From: Nitrospira sp. | GTDB taxonomy: Bacteria > Nitrospirota > Nitrospiria > Nitrospirales > Nitrospiraceae | Length of the DNA stretch: 64,000 bases | Assembly: GCA_024998565.1 (NCBI GenBank) | Contig: JACOEM010000007.1 | Coordinates: forward strand, 186,001-250,000 | Reading direction: 5' to 3' | Part shown: piece by piece, positions 43,477 to 53,170 of the stretch | Layout of the letters: each line of letters begins with the position of its first letter | Numbering within the stretch: the first letter of the stretch is position 1 | The notes under the pieces: model-generated | The model's input: the letters and a program-made list of their open reading frames with translations, nothing else | Told to the model about the DNA's origin: nothing | Databases searched by the model: none | Position numbers and translations under genes: made by a program

Positions 43477-44466
43477 ATGTCTCACAAACCGGATGTACCC
43501 CTTGGAATCGGACTGATCGGCGTCGGTCATCATGGCAGCCGCTACGCCAAGCATCTTCTGCAGGACTTGCCCGAAGCACGTCTGGCGGCGGTCAGCCGTC
43601 GTCGAACCGCCGGGGGGCATGGTCTGGCATCCGCGCCGGCCGTGCCCTGTTACCACGACTATCACGAGTTGATCGCGGATCCTCAGGTGGCGGCTGTGGT
43701 CGTCGTGACTCCGCCGGAACTCAATCGGGAGATCTGCCTGGCTGTGGTACAGGCGCAGAAAGCCCTGTTGGTTGAGAAGCCGTTGGCGATATCGGCAACC
43801 GACGCCCGTGTCATTGCACAGGCCGCGCTGAAAAGCGGGCAGATCATGATGACTGCGCAGACGTTACGGTTTGATGTCGCCGTGGGGCTGCTGCGTGAGC
43901 GACAGGCACAGATCGGCGCCCTCCAATATCTGAGCCTGGCCAGTCGCATGGAGCCTCATGGGATGAGTGAAGACGGGCGGGGATTCGGCGGACGCGGCTG
44001 TTTGCTCGAGACCGGCATTCATCTCTTGGACCTGGCTCGTGTCTTAACTGGAGACGAGATTCATACGGTGTCTTGTGAGATGGACGTGGTGCCGCCGGTT
44101 GCCGCAGAGCGTCGGGTTCTCGGCCGTTTGACGACTCTTAGCGGTCTGGTGTGCCTTGTGGATGTGTCGCGGGTGTCGTCCGGACGGGTCGGGCGAGTCG
44201 AGTTGATCGGAAGCGAAGGGCAGTTATCGGCGGACTGGTGCGGGCAGCGAGTGGCGCAGGTCTCTGCCAGGCATGGGGCCGGCAACTGGTCGAGCATTGC
44301 GGAGCCGACCGTGCTCGGGACGCTCCGCGCCTTTGTGAGATCCGTGCGCACCGGCTTGCCGCCTCCGGTGACGATCGAAGACGGCAAGCGCGCGGTGGAA
44401 ATTGCTGAGGCCTGTTACGCTTCGGCCAGGCAGGGTGGCCGGGTTGTGCCGGTCGAGTACGAGTAA
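43477..44466 (+). CDS. Gfo/Idh/MocA family oxidoreductase
   Basis: 329 residues. The N-terminal NAD(P)-binding fold has GLIGVGHHGSRYAKHLL (GxGxxG-like), VAAVVVVTPPELN and the EKPLAIS motif that identifies this family. The C-terminal domain carries LLETGIHLLDLARVLTGDEI with the conserved H-x-D-like pattern. The family oxidises or reduces sugars and related compounds; the substrate here is not evident, and no carbohydrate gene is adjacent. Its stop is 1 nt from the stop of the convergent AsnC-domain gene. Confidence 0.88.
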   Translation: MSHKPDVPLGIGLIGVGHHGSRYAKHLLQDLPEARLAAVSRRRTAGGHGLASAPAVPCYHDYHELIADPQVAAVVVVTPPELNREICLAVVQAQKALLVEKPLAISATDARVIAQAALKSGQIMMTAQTLRFDVAVGLLRERQAQIGALQYLSLASRMEPHGMSEDGRGFGGRGCLLETGIHLLDLARVLTGDEIHTVSCEMDVVPPVAAERRVLGRLTTLSGLVCLVDVSRVSSGRVGRVELIGSEGQLSADWCGQRVAQVSARHGAGNWSSIAEPTVLGTLRAFVRSVRTGLPPPVTIEDGKRAVEIAEACYASARQGGRVVPVEYE

Positions 44467-44467
44467 C

Positions 44468-44704
44468 CTACGTTTCCGCCACGATGTGCGTGTCGGTTTC
44501 TTCCACGCCCTCGATCGCGTGAATGCGTGTAATCACGACATCCGAGAGCGCCCGTTCGTCCGCCACATTGATGAAGACAAAAATGTCGGGTTGGCCGAAA
44601 CAAGCGTGAATTTGTTCCACGCCGGCAATGCTTTTCAGGGCGCTGAGCACCGGTTTGCCTTTGCCTGCCTTGACCTTGATGAGAATGTACGCTTTCGTTG
44701 CCAT
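44468..44704 (-). CDS. Stand-alone Lrp/AsnC ligand-binding (RAM) domain protein
   Basis: 78 residues, the length of an AsnC_trans_reg domain without DNA-binding part (ATKAYILIKVKAGKGKPVLSALKSIAGVEQIHACFGQPDIFVFINVADERALSDVVITRIHAIEGVEETDTHIVAE). Such stand-alone domains form dimers or octamers and bind amino acids; some act as stand-alone regulators. RBS CGAGGAGGCATC sits close to the ATG. Convergent with the Gfo/Idh/MocA gene. A 72-bp gap separates it from the next gene. Confidence 0.9.
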   Translation of the reverse strand: MATKAYILIKVKAGKGKPVLSALKSIAGVEQIHACFGQPDIFVFINVADERALSDVVITRIHAIEGVEETDTHIVAET

Positions 44705-44776
44705 GATGCCTCCTCGGGCTACACATCGTGAGAAAAAGTGCGATCGATATCGCCGGCACTCGCTACTGACGGACGG

Positions 44777-45415
44777 TCATTCCGACTTTGCGCCGGGCAT
44801 TTCCCGGCGACGTTGGGTATAGACCTGCTGAAAGGTCTTGCCCTGTGTGGAGAATGCGGCGCTGCTCTGTTCATACAGGCGCGCAAGAATATCGAAGTCC
44901 GGCTTGCCGATATTGAATTCACGGAATCCCTCACTCAATCCCTCGGTATTCCAGACATTGTCGGTGTGACCGGCGGTCATCACTGCGTCGAAGGTGTCCG
45001 CCGACCAGCCAGTCTGTCGAAAGGCGGTCTCAACCTCCTCGGCGCGGGGGCCGAGTGTGACGCGATGAGCATCGGTAAAGAATTGCCGGATTGCGGGATG
45101 AGTACTTTTTAAGAACGCCGATTGAAACTGAATGACGGCCTTGATGATGCCATTGGCCTGAGGCGTGCCTTCCGGAGGCAGAATGCCGGCGTCTTCAAAC
45201 GTGGCAAGCAGGGCCATGACGGATCCGATATACACCGACGACGTGCGTGACGGCTGGGCGACGGGCTGCATGGTGGAACCCGGTTTGTAGCTCACGGGCT
45301 GACTCAGAGCGACGGCAGGAGAAAGAAGCGCCAGTGACAGTGCAGTCAGGAGAAGGTACGGTCGGTGTGAGCCTCCAAATGCCTTCGCCTGACTGCTTTC
45401 CGAATGTCCGATCAT
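44777..45415 (-). CDS. Hypothetical exported protein
   Basis: 212 residues from the ATG at 45415. The N-terminus has a hydrophobic stretch ending in an Ala-Leu-Ser-Gln cleavage-like site (LLLTALSLALLSPAVALSQPVS), so it is likely exported. The mature part is helical (SVYIGSVMALLATFEDAGILPPEGTPQANGIIKAVIQFQSAFLKS; YEQSSAAFSTQGKTFQQVYTQRRREM). No conserved enzyme motif. No family recognised. Two longer starts exist upstream but lack a signal-like beginning. Confidence 0.65.
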   Translation of the reverse strand: MIGHSESSQAKAFGGSHRPYLLLTALSLALLSPAVALSQPVSYKPGSTMQPVAQPSRTSSVYIGSVMALLATFEDAGILPPEGTPQANGIIKAVIQFQSAFLKSTHPAIRQFFTDAHRVTLGPRAEEVETAFRQTGWSADTFDAVMTAGHTDNVWNTEGLSEGFREFNIGKPDFDILARLYEQSSAAFSTQGKTFQQVYTQRRREMPGAKSE

Positions 45416-45643
45416 GCTGGATGGACGGGCTGTACTGCGCCGACAATGACGTGCTGTTGGCATGGCGCATTATACAGAACAGATGCAGGGCACGCTACAG
45501 CAGGGATGGCGAACAGACAGGACTGGAAGGCGGGAATTGAATTCAGTCGAATCGACTGCCTATAATTCGGCCACTGGAGCCGGTTTGCGGCTGATTTCCT
45601 GTTGTGCACTGTTCGAGTCGAACGACGCATACCCGGGGGGACT

Positions 45644-47173
45644 GTGCTGGCCAACGTGTTAAGTGCGGCGATTGTGGGCGTCGATGCGCATCTGGTTGAC
45701 GTGGAAGTCGATATCTCTTCCGGTCTTCCTCAGTTCTCCATCGTCGGACTGCCCGATGCGACGGTGCGTGAGAGTCGTGACCGGGTCCGTGCCGCCCTCA
45801 AAAATAGTGGCTTCCACTTTCCTGTGAAAAAAGTCACGGTCAATCTGGCGCCCGCGAATATCAAGAAGGAAGGGGCCGGCCTGGATTTGGCCATTGCGCT
45901 GGGCATTCTGGCGGCAGAAGATCTCATTCCGCCTGAAGCGGTGAAGGATTTTGTGTTTGTGGGGGAACTCTCGCTGGACGGTCGCCTGAAGCCTATCCCC
46001 GGCGCGCTTTCGATCGGTGCTGTCTGCCGACGTCGTCATCCAGTGCTGATCTCGGCCGAGAACGCGGGGGAGGCGGCTCTAGTCGAGGGCGCAGAAGTGT
46101 TCCCGATTCATACGTTGCCGCAGGCCGTGGAATTCTTGCGCGGTACGTTGACCATCGCTAAAGTATCGGTCTCGCAGGATGGTTCGGCCTCTTCCGGACT
46201 TCCGGAAGACGAAGATTTCGCCGACGTGAAGGGGCAGGCCCATGCGAAACGGGCGATCGAGGTGGCTGCAGCCGGCGGGCATAACCTGCTCATGATGGGA
46301 CCTCCGGGCGCAGGCAAGACGATGCTGGCTCGTCGTCTGCCGGGAATATTGCCGCTACTGGCTCAGGAGGAGGCGCTGGAGACCAGTCGCATTCATAGCG
46401 TAGTCGGGCAACTATCCCAAGAGCAGCCGCTCATGCGACGCCGGCCCTTTCGGGCCCCGCATCACAGTATTTCCGAGGCCGGCCTGATCGGTGGTGGAAC
46501 GATACCACGACCGGGAGAAGTCTCGTTGGCCCACAACGGCGTGCTGTTCCTGGATGAGGCCGGTGAGTTCGGACGTGCGACGCTGGACGGACTGAGGCAA
46601 CCGCTTGAGGATGGGCATGTGACCGTGACGCGCGTCAGTGGTTCCCTGCGGTTTCCTGCCCGGTTTATGCTGGTGGCTGCAATGAACCCCTGTCCCTGTG
46701 GCTACTATGGAGATCGGACCAAGGATTGTGTGTGCAGCGCCGCGCAAGTGCGACGGTACCGGGGGCGCTTGTCCGGCCCGTTGCTGGATCGTCTTGATCT
46801 GCAGATTGAAGTGCCGGCTGTCCCGATTCGCGCGCTTGGAGACGACATGGCTACCAGCGATTCTTCCGCTGTGATCCGCGCGAGGGTGATGGCTGCGCGG
46901 GCGCGGCAGGCGGAGCGGTATCGTGGTGATGGCATTTACACCAATGCCCAATTGAAACCGCGTCACCTGAAGCAGTATTGTGCATTGGATCTGCAGAGCC
47001 GTGAGCTGCTGGAGCAGGCCATGACCCGGTTGGGGTTTTCTGCCCGAGCCCATGGACGTATCCTCCGCGTGGCGCGTACTATTGCCGACCTGGCCGAGTC
47101 TGGTAGTATCGCTCCCGCGCATCTGGCCGAAGCGATTCAGTACCGGAGTTTTGATCGACGAGTCGAGTTGTGA
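45644..47173 (+). CDS. YifB/ComM-family Mg-chelatase-like AAA+ ATPase
   Basis: 509 residues from the GTG at 45644, chosen to match the family start (LANVLSAAIVGVDAHLVDVEVDIS). The N-terminal ChlI-like fold (FSIVGLPDATVRESRDRVRAAL; VTVNLAPANIKKEGAGLDLAIALG) is followed by Walker A GPPGAGKT and the motif HNGVLFLDEAGEFGRATLDGLRQPLEDG. The C-terminal lid contains MNPCPCGYYGD and YRGRLSGPLLDRLDLQIEVP. ComM homologues promote branch migration during natural transformation. A GTG overlap couples it to the next gene. Confidence 0.93.
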   Translation: MLANVLSAAIVGVDAHLVDVEVDISSGLPQFSIVGLPDATVRESRDRVRAALKNSGFHFPVKKVTVNLAPANIKKEGAGLDLAIALGILAAEDLIPPEAVKDFVFVGELSLDGRLKPIPGALSIGAVCRRRHPVLISAENAGEAALVEGAEVFPIHTLPQAVEFLRGTLTIAKVSVSQDGSASSGLPEDEDFADVKGQAHAKRAIEVAAAGGHNLLMMGPPGAGKTMLARRLPGILPLLAQEEALETSRIHSVVGQLSQEQPLMRRRPFRAPHHSISEAGLIGGGTIPRPGEVSLAHNGVLFLDEAGEFGRATLDGLRQPLEDGHVTVTRVSGSLRFPARFMLVAAMNPCPCGYYGDRTKDCVCSAAQVRRYRGRLSGPLLDRLDLQIEVPAVPIRALGDDMATSDSSAVIRARVMAARARQAERYRGDGIYTNAQLKPRHLKQYCALDLQSRELLEQAMTRLGFSARAHGRILRVARTIADLAESGSIAPAHLAEAIQYRSFDRRVEL

Positions 47174-47400
47174 AGGAATCTCCTGTCATCCATACGGCGC
47201 GAGTCTTCGCTTGGTGGTTCATTGTCGGTGCGACCATGGCGTTGGCGGTGATCTTGCTGCAGGGTGGGATCCGCGAGGCGCTCCAGGCTCAAGGATCGGT
47301 GTGGGAGCTCAAGCTGGTCGAGTTGTTGACGACGATTCTGGGCGGTGGATTGTTAGGCGGTTGTATCGCGTTGATTTTGGACCGGATCAAGAAGGCATAA
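47170..47400 (+). CDS. Small hypothetical membrane protein
   Basis: 76 residues. The GTG start overlaps the yifB stop by 4 bp, so translation is probably coupled. Two hydrophobic segments (VFAWWFIVGATMALAVILLQGG and LVELLTTILGGGLLGGCIALILDRIKKA) suggest a two-helix membrane protein with a basic tail. No family recognised. It is followed 42 nt later by another uncharacterised gene on the same strand. Confidence 0.7.
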   Translation: MKESPVIHTARVFAWWFIVGATMALAVILLQGGIREALQAQGSVWELKLVELLTTILGGGLLGGCIALILDRIKKA

Positions 47401-47442
47401 CGGGCACCTTCCGGTGTCGTGCAGGATAAAGGAGTCGCGGCG

Positions 47443-47868
47443 ATGGATATTGAAGTCGGTTCCAATCTGTATCGGAATTCCAACGGCATCATCGATATCG
47501 AAGGGGTGCCGCAATTTGAAGTGGCCATCAAGGAACCGGCGCGCGCATTGCTCGTGAACTTCGCGCTGTTCGACGATGTGGGCCGCATGATGGCCAAGGT
47601 GGTCGATAGCAATCTGATCTTCAATGAGCGGCGGGCCTATCAGCTCGCCAAGAGCCCGACGAGTGTGTCGTTGAAGCACGAAGATTCGGGGACGGTAGTG
47701 TTTGCATTGGAGTTGAAAGAGGGGAACCGGGTGGTGTTCAGCCGGGGTTCCTTCCACACGATCAAGGGGCATCGCCTGGACGTGTCGCAAACCGAATGGC
47801 GAATCGACAAGAAACGCTTTAGCGGCAAAGATACGGACACAAAAGGAGGGGCGGTCTTCATCGGGTAG
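47443..47868 (+). CDS. Hypothetical protein, beta-rich, 141 aa
   Basis: 141 residues from the ATG at 47443 (AAAGGAG with 8-nt spacing; an in-frame GTG at 47419 is less likely). The sequence alternates strands (IDIEGVPQFEVAIKEPARALLVNFALFDDVGRMMAKVVDSNLIF; SGTVVFALELKEGNRVVFSRGSFHTIKGHRLDVSQTEWRI) with no membrane segment or catalytic motif. It resembles a small beta-sandwich, such as a receptor or pilus-binding domain, but no family is recognised. It is separated from the convergent clpB gene by ~44 nt. Confidence 0.7.
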   Translation: MDIEVGSNLYRNSNGIIDIEGVPQFEVAIKEPARALLVNFALFDDVGRMMAKVVDSNLIFNERRAYQLAKSPTSVSLKHEDSGTVVFALELKEGNRVVFSRGSFHTIKGHRLDVSQTEWRIDKKRFSGKDTDTKGGAVFIG

Positions 47869-47912
47869 CGCAGTCCCGGCGTTCCGCCCCTCTGCACTTG
47901 TGCGGTCGTTAT

Positions 47913-50507
47913 CTACGGCGCGATTGTCGGTACAATGGCAATGTGTCCGTCCTTAAGATCCACTACTGCCGTATCTCCGTCGCGTAGCTCTCCTTTGATC
48001 AGCTGGCGCGCCATAGGGGTTTCGATTTCCTGCTGAATGAGCCGCTTCAGCGGTCTCGCTCCGTATACGGGGTCGTAACCGCGCCGCCCGAGGTTCTGCA
48101 GAGCGTCCGGCGTCACCGTCAGGGTAATCCGTCGTTCCACCAGCCGTGCGCGCAACCGCTCCAGCTGGATCTCCACGATCTTCGCCAGGTGTTCATTGCC
48201 CAAGGCATGGAAAACCACAATCTCATCGACCCGGTTCAGGAATTCAGGCCGGAAGTGTGCCCGTAGTTCGCCGGTCACTTGAGCCTTCATCGTCTCATAC
48301 GAGGCGCCGGCCTGTTGGGCCTCCAGGATATGCTGGCTCCCGATATTCGACGTCATGATCAGCACGGTGTTTTTGAAGTCCACGGTTCGGCCCTGGGAAT
48401 CAGTCAGCCGTCCGTCGTCGAGGACCTGCAAGAGAATGTTGAAGACGTCGTGGTGTGCCTTTTCGATTTCGTCGAAGAGAATGACGGAGAACGGATGCCG
48501 TCGTACGGCTTCGGTCAGCTGGCCGCCTTCTTCGTATCCGACATAGCCGGGAGGAGCGCCGATCAGTCGCGCGACCGTGTGTTTCTCCATATACTCTGAC
48601 ATGTCGATGCGGATGAGGTTCGACTCATCATCGAACAGCGTGACCGAAAGCGCCCGCGCCAGTTCTGTTTTGCCGACGCCGGTGGGCCCGAGGAACAAAA
48701 ACGATCCGATGGGGCGATTGGGATCCTTGATGCCGGAGCGTGCGCGGAGTACGGCATCTGCCACTGCAGTGACGGCTTGTTCCTGTCCTACTACGCGCCG
48801 GTGCAAAAGTTCGTCCAGCTTCAGGAGTTTTTCCATTTCGCCTTCGACCAGACGGGTGACAGGGATACCGGTCCATCGACTGACGACGGCGGCGATATCT
48901 TCTTCATCCACTTCTTCCTTGAGGAGACGGCTTTCGTTTTGTTTCTTGCCGAGGTGTTGCTGCTCCAGTTCGAGTTCCCGTTCGAGCCTCGGCAGCTCGC
49001 CGTAGCGCAGTTCAGCCACCTTATTCAAGTCGTACGCGCGTTCGGACTGCTCGATTTTTTGTTTGACCTCTTCGATCTGCTGACGGATTTTTCTGAGCTT
49101 ACTGACCGAGTTTTTCTCGGATTCCCAGCGCGTCTTGAGCGCCTGGAGATCGCGATTTTTCTCGGTCAGTTCTTTTTCAATCGAGTGCAGCCGTGCCTTG
49201 CTGCCCGCATCCGTTTCCTTTTTCAGCGCTTCCCGTTCGATCTCAAGCTGAAGCACCTTGCGCGAGACTTCGTCCAACTCGGCCGGCAAGCTGTCGATCT
49301 CCGTTCGAAGGCGTGCGGCAGACTCGTCGACCAGGTCGATGGCTTTGTCAGGCAGAAACCGGTCGCCGATATAGCGGTTCGACAATTTGGCTGCCGCAAC
49401 CAGCGCCGCATCCTTGATCCGCACCCCGTGGTGCACTTCGTAGCGTTCTTTCAAGCCGCGGAGGATTGAAATGGTGTCTTCGACGGTCGGTTGGTCCACG
49501 AGGACCGTTTGAAAGCGGCGTTCCAACGCGGCGTCTTTCTCGATGTGTTTACGGTACTCGTCGAGGGTTGTGGCGCCAATGAGGTGCATCTCGCCTCTGG
49601 CCAGCATGGGCTTGAGCAGATTCGCGGCATCCATGGCACCTTCCGCCGCGCCGGCTCCCACCACGGTATGAAGTTCGTCGATGAACAGTAACACCTGCCC
49701 TTGCGCCGACTGGATTTCCTTGAGGACGGCTTTTAATCGTTCTTCGAATTCACCGCGAAACTTGGCTCCGGCGACGAGCGCGCCCATATCAAGGACGACC
49801 ACGCGCTTTTGCTTGAGCCCTTCCGGGACATCTCCCTTGACGATGCGTTGTGCAAGTCCCTCCACGATGGCCGTTTTACCGACACCCGGCTCACCGATGA
49901 GGACGGGATTGTTCTTGGTGCGACGTGAGAGAATCTGAATGGTCCGTCGGATTTCGTCGTCGCGCCCGATGACCGGATCCAACTTGCCTTGCCCGGCGAG
50001 TTTCGTGAGGTCCCGCCCGTATTTTTCCAACGCCTGATAGGTGCCTTCAGGGTCTTGACTGGTCACTCGCTGATTTCCTCGTACCTGCTGCAGGGCCGTC
50101 AGCAGGCGCTCGCGTGTGAGATTGAGCCGGCGAAAGACACCGCCTTCCTCCACCATGGCCAAGATAATGTGCTCGACGCTCACGAAATCGTCATGGAGTT
50201 CCTTCATCCGCTCTTCGGCTTTCGTCAGCAGCGAGCCCAAGCGGGGCGTGAGATGGATCTGCCCGGGAGCGGCGCCCGGCCCGTGAACTTGAGCCACTTT
50301 GGTCAGGGCCTGCTCCGCGGCCTGGCGAACAGCAGCGGGAGACACCCCGGCCTGTTCCAGCAAGGATCCGGCTATCCCTCCTTCTTGCTCCATCAGGGCA
50401 AGGAGCAGGTGTTCGACATCAATGCCCTGGTGCCCCCGGCGCATGGCAAGGGCGGATGCGCTCTGCAACGCCTCTTGTAGCTTGACGGTCATCCGGTTCA
50501 TATCCAT
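47913..50507 (-). CDS. clpB: ATP-dependent disaggregase ClpB
   Basis: 864 residues. The Clp N domain ([33 protein letters not shown]) is followed by two AAA+ modules: Walker A1 GEPGVGKT and Walker A2 GPTGVGKT, with the coiled-coil M domain ([45 protein letters not shown]) between. The second module ends with the Clp signature ([31 protein letters not shown]). ClpB works with DnaK to rescue aggregated proteins in heat stress. No HrcA/CIRCE element was found upstream. Confidence 0.96.
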   Translation of the reverse strand: MDMNRMTVKLQEALQSASALAMRRGHQGIDVEHLLLALMEQEGGIAGSLLEQAGVSPAAVRQAAEQALTKVAQVHGPGAAPGQIHLTPRLGSLLTKAEERMKELHDDFVSVEHIILAMVEEGGVFRRLNLTRERLLTALQQVRGNQRVTSQDPEGTYQALEKYGRDLTKLAGQGKLDPVIGRDDEIRRTIQILSRRTKNNPVLIGEPGVGKTAIVEGLAQRIVKGDVPEGLKQKRVVVLDMGALVAGAKFRGEFEERLKAVLKEIQSAQGQVLLFIDELHTVVGAGAAEGAMDAANLLKPMLARGEMHLIGATTLDEYRKHIEKDAALERRFQTVLVDQPTVEDTISILRGLKERYEVHHGVRIKDAALVAAAKLSNRYIGDRFLPDKAIDLVDESAARLRTEIDSLPAELDEVSRKVLQLEIEREALKKETDAGSKARLHSIEKELTEKNRDLQALKTRWESEKNSVSKLRKIRQQIEEVKQKIEQSERAYDLNKVAELRYGELPRLERELELEQQHLGKKQNESRLLKEEVDEEDIAAVVSRWTGIPVTRLVEGEMEKLLKLDELLHRRVVGQEQAVTAVADAVLRARSGIKDPNRPIGSFLFLGPTGVGKTELARALSVTLFDDESNLIRIDMSEYMEKHTVARLIGAPPGYVGYEEGGQLTEAVRRHPFSVILFDEIEKAHHDVFNILLQVLDDGRLTDSQGRTVDFKNTVLIMTSNIGSQHILEAQQAGASYETMKAQVTGELRAHFRPEFLNRVDEIVVFHALGNEHLAKIVEIQLERLRARLVERRITLTVTPDALQNLGRRGYDPVYGARPLKRLIQQEIETPMARQLIKGELRDGDTAVVDLKDGHIAIVPTIAP

Positions 50508-50542
50508 GTGGCTGACTCCTTGGTGAGTGTATCTAGTGAAAG

Positions 50543-50570
50543 AACATAATCATATCGATGCGCAAGTCAA
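50543..50570 (-). promoter_or_regulatory. Candidate promoter of clpB
   Basis: On the minus strand TTGACT (50565-50570) and TATGTT (50543-50548) are 16 nt apart, and AAGGAG stands 8 nt before the clpB ATG. The spacing is acceptable but the -10 is weak. No CIRCE or sigma-32 consensus was recognised, so heat regulation is not evident here. Confidence 0.45.
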
Positions 50571-50732
50571 TAGCGCGTGGCGGGGTGGATAGCTCGATAC
50601 TACCTGGGCTATGGCTTTGCATACGGCTTGACCTCTCGGGTGTATCCGGCTTATTGTCCGCCTCCGATAGCTGGTACACGTCTCGGGGCGAAGGCATTCC
50701 GATATGAACATTGACCTCCTTTCGAGTGATCC

Positions 50733-51551
50733 ATGCTGACAGTCGTCACTTCCACCCTGCATCTCTATCGGGAGGCCCTGCACGCGACCAGCCGTTCCCT
50801 GATCCGTGGATGGATGGCGATACCCGCCGTCATAGTATTTACGCTGCTCATGCTGTTGGCGTACCAGATCGCCCGCCCCCTGGGGATGCTGGGTGGCTTT
50901 CTGCTGGGCGCGGTCAATGCCTGCTTGATCGGGGCTACCCTCAGCGTGATCGAACAGGCGATTAAGGGCATGCGGGCCATCACCATTGGCGACGTGATCG
51001 AGAGCATGGGGCACTATTTCTGGGACGTCATCAGCGTGGGGTTTGTGTTGTGGATTCCCACCATGCTCCTGGATACGAGCCTGCGTGCGAACCCTGACAG
51101 TCAGTTTCTCGTCACCGCTTGCCTGCTGTTGGTGTTCATTCTCCTGAACCCTGCGCCGGAAGTGATCTATTTGACCCGGCATGATTCGCCCCTGGATGTC
51201 CTGAAGCGAAGTTACGATTTCGTGCTCGACAACTGGATTGAATGGTTCCTGCCCATGGCGTTGGTCCTGGCGCCTCTTGGACTCTCTCTTTTCTTTAAAC
51301 TCTCCAGTCAGCTGGGGCGGGGGGCGGGGTTGGATTTTATCCAACTGGTGTTTGTCCCGTTTACCGTACTGAGCGCCTGGCTCACAGATTTCGGAATCTC
51401 GGCGGAATTGACCGGCATGATCGCGCTGCTGCTGACCCCACCGCTCATGGTCGGCATGCTGATCTTTCGCGGCCACCTGTTTGTCGCCCTCTCCGCAACC
51501 TCCAGACGACAGCGTTTGTACCAATCGCAGTTTCACGACTCCGCTCGATAG
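50733..51551 (+). CDS. Hypothetical multi-pass membrane protein
   Basis: 272 residues with at least five hydrophobic segments (WMAIPAVIVFTLLMLLAYQIA; LGMLGGFLLGAVNACLIGATLSVIE; VISVGFVLWIPTMLL; FLVTACLLLVFILLNPAPEVIYL; MIALLLTPPLMVGMLIF). No signature of a transporter or enzyme is visible. It opens with LTVVTSTLHLYREALHATSRSLIRGW, an amphipathic helix pattern. Divergent from clpB and ~147 bp ahead of the histidine kinase, so not clearly coupled. Function unknown. Confidence 0.7.
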   Translation: MLTVVTSTLHLYREALHATSRSLIRGWMAIPAVIVFTLLMLLAYQIARPLGMLGGFLLGAVNACLIGATLSVIEQAIKGMRAITIGDVIESMGHYFWDVISVGFVLWIPTMLLDTSLRANPDSQFLVTACLLLVFILLNPAPEVIYLTRHDSPLDVLKRSYDFVLDNWIEWFLPMALVLAPLGLSLFFKLSSQLGRGAGLDFIQLVFVPFTVLSAWLTDFGISAELTGMIALLLTPPLMVGMLIFRGHLFVALSATSRRQRLYQSQFHDSAR

Positions 51552-51697
51552 GAGGCGCACCAGCCATCCAGCATCCATCCCTGTGCGTTGCACAATATGG
51601 AGAACTTGTTGAGGGTGTGCACGAAGTGGTGTATGGCTTAACCTGCACTGTCGATTGCCTTGGTTCTCGCGCGGTTCACCGGGGAGGATGCGCCGTC

Positions 51698-53170
51698 GTG
51701 CGCCTCTCGATTTTCTGGCGACTGATTCTGACGTATGTGGTCATCATTGCGGTGATGACAGCCGTTAATATCTATGCTTTGCTGCAAATTCGAACATTGG
51801 CCGGCCTCAATACCGAGGTTGGCTCCCATCATCATCCTGAAATTGAGTCGGCAAAGCGGCTGCTGAGCTCGTTTTACGAGCAAATTCAGAGCGAGAAAAA
51901 GTATGTGGCGGTACCGGCGGCCACGTTTCTCGAGCACTTCGACGCCGAAAGCAAGGATTTTCAACTGGTCTTGCATGGCTTGCTCACGCGAGACACCTCT
52001 GAGCCTGAGATCCGGTTGGTACGAGAAGTGGAGCGGCTCCAGCAGGCGCATTTGGCTCTTTTTCATGCGCAACTTGCGGAGGGTGTTGGACAACTTCCGG
52101 AGTTGAGCGCAGCCTATGATGAACGAAGAGACGCCCTAGCCGGGAAGATGGCCTCGACTCTGCAGCAGTACATCGGGCTTCATGAGGCGCGTATCGCGGT
52201 GGGAGTGAATGAGTCTCATGCGAGCTCGGTTCATGCGGAAGCGGTCACACGGCAATTAGTGTTGGTGGCATTGATGTTCGGGCTCGGTATGGCTGCGGTG
52301 GCGAGTTACAACATCCTGCGACCGCTGCGCCGGCTGCAGTCGACGATTCAGGAAATGGGGCAGGGAAATTTCCGGGCAACAATGGATGGTCAGGCACCCC
52401 GTGAACTTCGAGAATTAGGTGATACAGTGAAGTGGATGGGGGCCAGGCTGCAGCAACTCGACGATATTAAAAGCGAGTTTCTTGCCCATGTGTCCCATGA
52501 GCTTCGCACGCCGATGGCTTCGATCCAAGAGGGGACCCATCTTCTCCTGGATGAAATCCCAGGCCCCCTGACGCAGGACCAGCGGACGACATTACGGATC
52601 ATGTCCGACAGTAGCCGGCGATTGATGTACCTGATTTCGACGATTCTCGACCTGTCGAAAATGGAGTCCGGCATGATGGAATATCGATTTGCTCCGACCG
52701 ACCTGAGGCGGGTTGCTGACATCTCAGTCAATAAAATCAGGTTGTTGGCGGATGCGAAACAAGTGCGACTCCTGGTCGAAGCTCCGGTCGAACGCCACTG
52801 GGTGAGAGCTGACAGCGCTCGCATCGAACAAGTGCTGGACAATCTGCTCTCGAATGCGTTGAAGTACAGCCCGGAGGGGGCCGCTGTGAAGTTGCATATG
52901 GAGCCGCGCCGCGATGAAGGGTTGATGTTTGTCGACGTGACAGACTGCGGACCGGGGATACCAACAGAGGAAGTCCCGCATATTTTTGAACGATTTTATC
53001 AGGGCCGCACCAAGACACGACATGTCTCGGTGGGCAGTGGGTTGGGGCTGGCCTTGGCCAAAAAGGTAGTGGAAGCCCATGGCGGACGTATCTGGGTCGA
53101 CAGTGAAGTCGGAAAAGGAACGACTGTGCGGTTCATGTTGTGTCTGACAAAACCGGGGATACTGGCATAG
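51698..53170 (+). CDS. GlrK/QseE-like sensor histidine kinase
   Basis: 490 residues from the GTG at 51698 (GGGAGGA with 9-nt spacing). TM1 at ~7-28 (WRLILTYVVIIAVMTAVNIYALL), a ~160-residue periplasmic sensor, TM2 around 185-205, HAMP (ILRPLRRLQSTIQEMGQGNF), the phospho-acceptor His at ~267 (FLAHVSHELRTPM), and an ATPase domain with NLLSNALKYSP, DCGPGIP and GSGLGLALAKK. The next two genes, a lipoprotein and a sigma-54 response regulator, reproduce the glrK-qseG-glrR operon of enterobacteria. The stop overlaps the next start by 1 nt. Confidence 0.9.
   Translation: MRLSIFWRLILTYVVIIAVMTAVNIYALLQIRTLAGLNTEVGSHHHPEIESAKRLLSSFYEQIQSEKKYVAVPAATFLEHFDAESKDFQLVLHGLLTRDTSEPEIRLVREVERLQQAHLALFHAQLAEGVGQLPELSAAYDERRDALAGKMASTLQQYIGLHEARIAVGVNESHASSVHAEAVTRQLVLVALMFGLGMAAVASYNILRPLRRLQSTIQEMGQGNFRATMDGQAPRELRELGDTVKWMGARLQQLDDIKSEFLAHVSHELRTPMASIQEGTHLLLDEIPGPLTQDQRTTLRIMSDSSRRLMYLISTILDLSKMESGMMEYRFAPTDLRRVADISVNKIRLLADAKQVRLLVEAPVERHWVRADSARIEQVLDNLLSNALKYSPEGAAVKLHMEPRRDEGLMFVDVTDCGPGIPTEEVPHIFERFYQGRTKTRHVSVGSGLGLALAKKVVEAHGGRIWVDSEVGKGTTVRFMLCLTKPGILA

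Noticed and set aside
50508-50732. Search for CIRCE (HrcA) or a sigma-32 promoter before clpB
   Set aside because: No inverted TTAGCACTC-like repeat or sigma-32 consensus is present; only a sigma-70-like pair was seen.
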